This document shows, piece by piece, positions 58,990 through 64,000 of a stretch of DNA of 64,000 nt. The stretch is from Cymbidium sinense (Eukaryota > Streptophyta > Magnoliopsida > Asparagales > Orchidaceae), in contig CM038232.1 in assembly GCA_021442155.1 (NCBI GenBank), positions 58,559,436 to 58,623,435 on the forward strand. The letters are read 5' to 3'. A program made the position numbers and the translations under genes. Position 1 is the first letter of the stretch; each line of letters opens with the position of its first letter. The notes below the pieces were generated by a model. It did no database searches. It was not told the origin of the DNA and was given only the letters and a program-made list of their open reading frames with translations.

Positions 58990-60309
58990 CCCTTAGATAA
59001 ATAAAATTGATGTTACCATATAAACATGTTATCAACCTATCTGATTTCCACACTAATATTATAATTCGTTCACCATGTGAACACCATATATAAAAATGGC
59101 ATTCTAAAGGGATGTAAGCATAATTTTCTATCCATTTACCATGTAAATAACCTTAAATCCTATAATTTGTGCACCATGTGAACACCTATAATACTGACAT
59201 TTCAAAGAAATGTAAGCATAGTCAACCAATTTGTTCACCATGTGAACATCCTATAATTTGTTCACCATGTTAACACCTATATAAATATGGCATTCACAAG
59301 GGATGTAAGTCCAATCTAATGACATTTTAATATCAATGTAAGTTCGATCCATGATGCAATGCAAGCATTATCCACATATTTATTGACATTCTAAAAGGAT
59401 GTAAGCCCAATCTCTTATTTTTTTCCATACAAACATCGTATAATTCATTCATCATGTGAACACTTATATATCATTTGCATTTCAAAGGGATGTAAGCTCA
59501 TTCTTTTTTTTGTTCACCATGTGAACACTTACATAACATTGGCATTATGAAGGGATGTAAGCCCAATCTTTTATCCATTTTCCATGTGAACATTTTATAA
59601 TTTGTTCACCATGTGACCACTTATATATAACACTGGCATTCTAAAGGGATGTAAGATTAGTCTCCTATCTGTTCACCATGCAAACATCTTATAATTCATT
59701 CACCATTTGAACACATATATAGTGTTGGCATGCCAAATGGATGTAAGCCTAGTCTCCTATTTGTTTGCCATGAGAACATCTTATAATTCATTAACACTAG
59801 AATTCAAAGGGATGTAAGTCCAACATATATGTTCTTATGAGAACACCTCTACATTAAACCTCTAGTATATTCATAATATCTGAGACATAGTAACTCATGA
59901 CTGCTAATTAGACTCCCTGAACATTATGGCAAACCCTTTGATGTTGGTAGACTAGAATAATATAGTCTTGGGATGATGAAATCACAGGATCTTGATTAAG
60001 ATTATTCTTCTATTTTCCTTAGGCAGTCATCTATGTCATACTACACACACCATTAGACCCAATTCATATTAGGAAGATAAATTATTTCCAACCTTAATTG
60101 GGAGTGCTCTCTTACTATGGTATGAGGGGTAATTAACTATGAAGACTTATGTTCATAGGAAGTAGAACCCAGATCTAAATAAACCATAACATAATGTTAA
60201 GAAAAATCTAGTTGAATATATATCAATCTTTCTCATGAGAATATATTCCTAGCCATCTCAATAAAAATGATGGGGAGCATCCTCAAAGATATTTTTTTTT
60301 GAGGGGATT
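58990..60309 (+). repeat. 3' (or second) LTR of e4
   Basis: It starts TGTTGTCCCTTAGATAAAT. About ten copies of a 60-90-bp unit (TTCACCATGTGAACA... GGCATTCTAAAGGGATGTAAG) occupy 59050-59830. Unique sequence follows, shared with 38820-39280: TAGTCTTGGGATGATGAAATC, TGCTCTCTTACTATGGTATG and TAAACCATAACATAATG. It is about 500 bp longer than the left LTR because of the extra tandem units. Confidence 0.72.
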
Positions 60310-60544
60310 TCTAACAACTCCGTGGTTAGAAAAATTATAATATATAGTGTCATCATAAACTTAAATATTAAGCTATAAACTTTAAAATTTTTAAGATCTA
60401 CGACCAAGTGGTCCAAAAATTGTAATGGCCAATATTACAAATATGATGATTGTCAAGCTATGAGAGGGGTCCACTATTAGATTCCCTTAAGCTATAATCA
60501 AAGCTAGTTTCGCTAGAGCCACTTGGAGAAAATTCATGACACCA
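60310..60544 (+). other. Primer-binding-site-like and leader sequence after the right e4 LTR
   Basis: TTCTAACAACTCCGTGGTTA (60309-60328) lines up with the primer-binding site at 39286, and the similarity to the left leader continues (GAGGGGTCCACTATTAGATT, CCCTTAAGCTATAATCAA, to about 60530 versus 39510). This is internal, not flanking, sequence, and it is cut by LTR unit D. Confidence 0.55.
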
Positions 60545-63500
60545 TGTAGAGTTTAGGAATTTCTTATTTATATGATCAAATACATCATTAAGAAATAAAC
60601 ATATTATCTCAAAAGATAAACATGTTTTTCTATAATGGATCAATCATTTTCTATAATGGATCAATCATTTTAATAAAAGACTCCTAAGGCTAATGGGTCT
60701 TTTGTGTATTAGAGATGTTTCCCCTGAACTACATAGAAAGTAGAATAAGGTTTATTTTAAACTAGGTTCACGGTTCCTTATAGAGGCAAGCCCTATAGTT
60801 AATTACATCTTAAGATGGGTCTCTTCCTAAGTATACACTCAATTAAAGAAATGAGTTGTTATTTTTAAGGATTTCTAAGATGGTTTTCAAAGAATTGATT
60901 TTTTGAATTTTCAATTAGGAATGATCAAATTGGAGAGAGTTCTTTTCAGGAGTCAATTGGGAGAGAGTAGGAAATGCCTATTGATGCTGGGATGCCCAGT
61001 AGGCATTTCAACAATCCTATAATTGGGCTTCAAATTTGGAATTTAATTTATATTTTGAGTTGACATTTTCTTAAAAGTCTAAGACATAGATTCTAACCAC
61101 AAGACTATAGAAATATCTAGGGTTGAAGACTTAATCCTAAAAAGGATGCTTCAAAACCTAGTCTACAGATGCTTCTGACACATGTCAGATATTCGACTTA
61201 GTTCTATTTTGGGAATTATCATCATTCCTCTCACTTAAGAAAACTAACCTATCATTAACTCTTCTAGACTTACATCCACTTAGAGAGGGCTAACAGCTAG
61301 CGCCACCTAAGGGCATTTTAAATTCATGATAATGAGTATTATGAATGCAAGATGGCGGGGCCATTTTATTTTAGGAAACAAATCTATGAACCTAGACTCA
61401 TTCCTTAATCTTTAAGATAATGTAGAGTATGAAATGCATCTAACTAATGCATATTTTTAAAATTTTTATAAATTTTGACTCAAGATTTATTTTAGGCCAT
61501 GGGTATTCATTTTATGCCTAATGTCATGCAATTAGAAATGGTTATGGGCCAAATCAATAATAGAAGGCAAGCTTCCTAAGAAGGTGGTCATCCTCACAGG
61601 TTAGATGCCCCTTATGTGCATTAGGTGAAGTTGCCCAATTCAAGGAATGGAAATAATATGATTTCATGATTTTAAACCTAATTATTTTAATTGACTTTAT
61701 GGTATACCTAAGGCTTTAGTTTATGTGAGGTTTCAAGATTTCTTTTATTTAATTTTAATTGTTTAGATTTAAGATGGGTAGAAAATTTAGTTTTTCCTAT
61801 GAGCCTAATCATCTGGGAATTCATTCATAGGAAAGCATAGTACATAAAGAAACCTAGAAAAGCAAGTTGATTCTATTGCGCACAAAAAATAAATCAAGCT
61901 ATAAAAATAAGCCAATGTCGTCGAGTAATTGTCCACCCTGAAAGAAAGAAAGATGGATAGCTGAGCTCTACCCTTATACAACCTAGCCTAGAACTACAAG
62001 TCCTGATTTAAGGGTCATCTTTTCAAGATAATCTCCTTCTTTAGGGACATCCATCAAACTCCACAGGGGACCACTGCACCAACTCCTAGTAGGGTCAGCT
62101 CCTACTAATCTTAGACTCCATAGATCCTAACCAAATTCAAAGCTCAAATTTACATTTTAAAATTCAAAAAGAAATTCTAAGTCTTGCAAAATAGATGTTA
62201 AAATACAAACATCACACAAAAGTTATATTTTATAAACATACGGGCATAACATTAGTTGCTTGACAAGCCCACCTATCTCATGGACTATGTTAAGAGATTT
62301 TTAACTCCTATAAGCAAAAAATAATTTATTTATTTATGACAGCAATCCCTTTAACATAGTCCCCTATAGAGTTAATTCTAGAAAGAATGCCCTACCATCC
62401 AGTCTAACGGGCAAACAAGCCTAGGCATTCAATATAAAGCAATACACCACAAAGAAATATAAAACATAATATATCACAACACATTACAGAGAACTATAAA
62501 AGAATCACAGAATGATCAAACCTAAATCTAGGTTGTCCATGACCTAAATGATCTAGTGTGTTTATGTAGAAGATAGATTTGTGTGCCAAGACTTTGCTTG
62601 GCCTCTTTAGTTTAAGTTTCAATTTGGAGTTTGAGTTTGTTTGAATTTTACCTTTGGGTGGTTTTAATTCAAATGATTTAGTGATTTATTTTCCATTTTT
62701 ATTTTCACTTTATTTGATTAATGTGATGTTTAGGTTTTCAAGAATGAAGAATATAATGGATTCCATTTTTGGATGGAACTCACCCTATTATGCATCCTAA
62801 TTCCTAATAGAATGAAATCACCATCGAAAGATGAAGATTCATCCTAAATTTCTAACTAAGATCCTTAAGTATCGTAATTAATCTTTTGATTTCATTTAGT
62901 TTGTTTGAATTTGGATTTGAATTGATATTTCATTTCTTTTTTATTTGATTCTTATTGTAGTTTTTAATTTGGGTTTATTTCATTTGATTTAATTATTTCA
63001 TTTTATTTTATTTAATTTGAATTAGATTATTTGATTTAATTTAGTCCACTTGGTTTTGTTTGAATTAGTTCATTTGGTTTGCATTAATTTTTTAAGATTA
63101 AGTCATGTTGATTTCATTTAGTTTAGTTTAGGTTAAGGTTTGCATACATTTGATTTGATTCATTAAGTGTTTACATTAATCCAATTAACTTAAGGTTTAA
63201 TTACTCTTAATATGATTTATTAAATTCATTACTCCTTATCTATGCAATTGGTTATTTTTTTTTCTTAGGATGTTTGGAGAATTATGATAAGTTTTTCTGA
63301 TGTTTGATTGAGATTAGTTTAAGTTATTTCATGATTTAATGGATTAATGAATTTTATTTATTCATTATTGGATTAATATTGACCTAGGAATTTGGAAATT
63401 CAACAATTCCCAATCCAAAAATCAATTGGGTTTGAAATTTTTTTTTGCAAGTGGGGTTACATGTCAATTTCATGTTTCCAAAGTTTAATTTTGATTGAAT

Positions 63501-64000
63501 TCATAATTAGGTTTTAATTATTTATTAAAACTTAAATTATTCCTAATTTAATGAAATTCATTTAGGGGTTTCATTTTTCATTGATTCCTCACTGAAATAT
63601 GTTTCCAATAAGAGTTCATTCAAAATTTTTGGGCATCTTATTAAATTATAATTATTTAATTAATTTTGATTAATAATTCAAATTTATTTATTTATTTAAT
63701 TTCTTAATTAAATCAATTTGAGGTTTATTAAGTTTAACTAAGTTCCTTTAATGTTTTAATGTTCATTAGGGTTTGTTAGGTTGATTTAAGGTTCTTTGAT
63801 TCATTTTTATTAATTATTTCATTTTAAATTAATTTATTTAAATAAATTTAAAGGTTCTTTGATTCATTTTTATTAATTTTTTAATGTTCATTAGGGTTTG
63901 TTAGGTTGATTTAAGGTTCTTTGATTCATTTTTATTAATTATTTCATTTTAAATTAATTTATTTAAATAAATTTAAAGTTTAGGATTTGAAATTTCATTT
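60545..64000 (-). repeat. Long LTR, unit D (-), continuing out of the window
   Basis: The plus strand enters through the LTR 3' end: ATTATCTCAAAAGATAAACA (as in A at about 4572), GACTCCTAAGGCTAATGGG, GGTTTATTTTAAACTAGG, GAGGCAAGCCCTATAGTTAA, then blocks l and k, i (AGCTCTACCCTTATACAACC, about 61965), h (62260-62370), g and d (62690-64000). The d part is the reverse complement of 13700-15110. Blocks e and f are missing, as in A. Blocks a to c would lie to the right of the window. Confidence 0.68.

Larger units (their letters stand above)
38470..60309 (+). mobile_element. e4: second Ty3/gypsy Tat-like element, split by solo LTR E
   Basis: It is bounded by direct repeats at 38470-39285 and 58990-60309, and the internal order is primer-binding site, leader, gag, protease, [solo LTR E], RT, RNase H, integrase, minisatellite, extra plus-strand reading frame, antisense reading frame, 3' LTR. 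The family is distinct from e1/e3: short LTRs with internal tandem repeats, and a different gag. About 1.9 kb of pol (protease end to RT palm, judged against e3) is missing at the E insertion. No matching 5-bp target duplication could be seen at the outer ends. It is heavily mutated. Confidence 0.75.

Noticed and set aside
58990..60309. Centromeric satellite
   Set aside because: The tandem units are confined to the LTR of e4 and few in number; the flanking unique LTR sequence matches 38820-39280.

Overview
This 64-kb window looks like intergenic heterochromatin from a land plant with a large, retrotransposon-swollen nuclear genome. It is AT-rich, visibly poor in CpG, and contains no intact host gene that I can find. 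Almost every stretch can be assigned to nested, decayed LTR retrotransposons of the Ty3/gypsy class. The most informative coding remnants fit the Tat/Ogre-like lineage: protease upstream of reverse transcriptase, an RT-linked RNase H followed by a second RNase H domain, then integrase, with primer-binding sites resembling the tRNA-Arg type. I cannot name the species; a flowering plant is likely but not proven.

Layout, left to right. Positions 1-8918 are the 5' part of a minus-strand element (e1): a gag remnant cut by the window edge, leader, primer-binding site and a 4.4-kb LTR (unit A). Positions 8919-9975 carry a degenerate tandem repeat of the kind found between pol and the 3' LTR, and 9985-10662 hold a plus-strand coding scrap (X). 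Two truncated LTR copies follow in opposite orientation: B (+, 10663-15110) and C (-, 15111-21563). Positions 21564 to about 36230 are a plus-strand element (e3) with gag, protease, RT, two RNase H domains, integrase, a tandem-repeat 3' region and a long 3' LTR, all full of stops. A 5'-truncated RTE-like LINE (36271-38430), flanked by an 18-bp direct repeat, separates e3 from a second plus-strand Tat-like element (e4, 38470 to about 60309).

e4 is the most interesting object. Its pol is split by a complete 7.5-kb solo LTR (unit E, 43539 to about 51059) of the same family as A-D. Between pol and its 3' LTR it carries a minisatellite, a plus-strand remnant resembling the plant mobile domain, and on the opposite strand a decayed gene resembling the 'putative plant transposon protein' domain with its own TATA box. 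The LTR-like repeat at 58990-60309 is followed by a second primer-binding-site-like sequence, so e4 may be part of a tandem LTR-internal-LTR-internal array. A final minus-strand LTR (unit D) runs from 60545 out of the window.

The long LTR family (A, B, C, D, E and the e3 3' LTR) shares an ordered set of modules that I call a to o: a = terminal TGTTGACCTCA block; b = region dense in TTGACC/GGTCAA; c = GC-richer promoter-like part with a palindrome; d = AT-rich part; f = a ~100-bp conserved block present once or twice; h = a conserved inverted repeat; i to o = the remainder down to the 3' end. Everything coding appears inactive. All family assignments come from reading motifs by eye; no database search was made.
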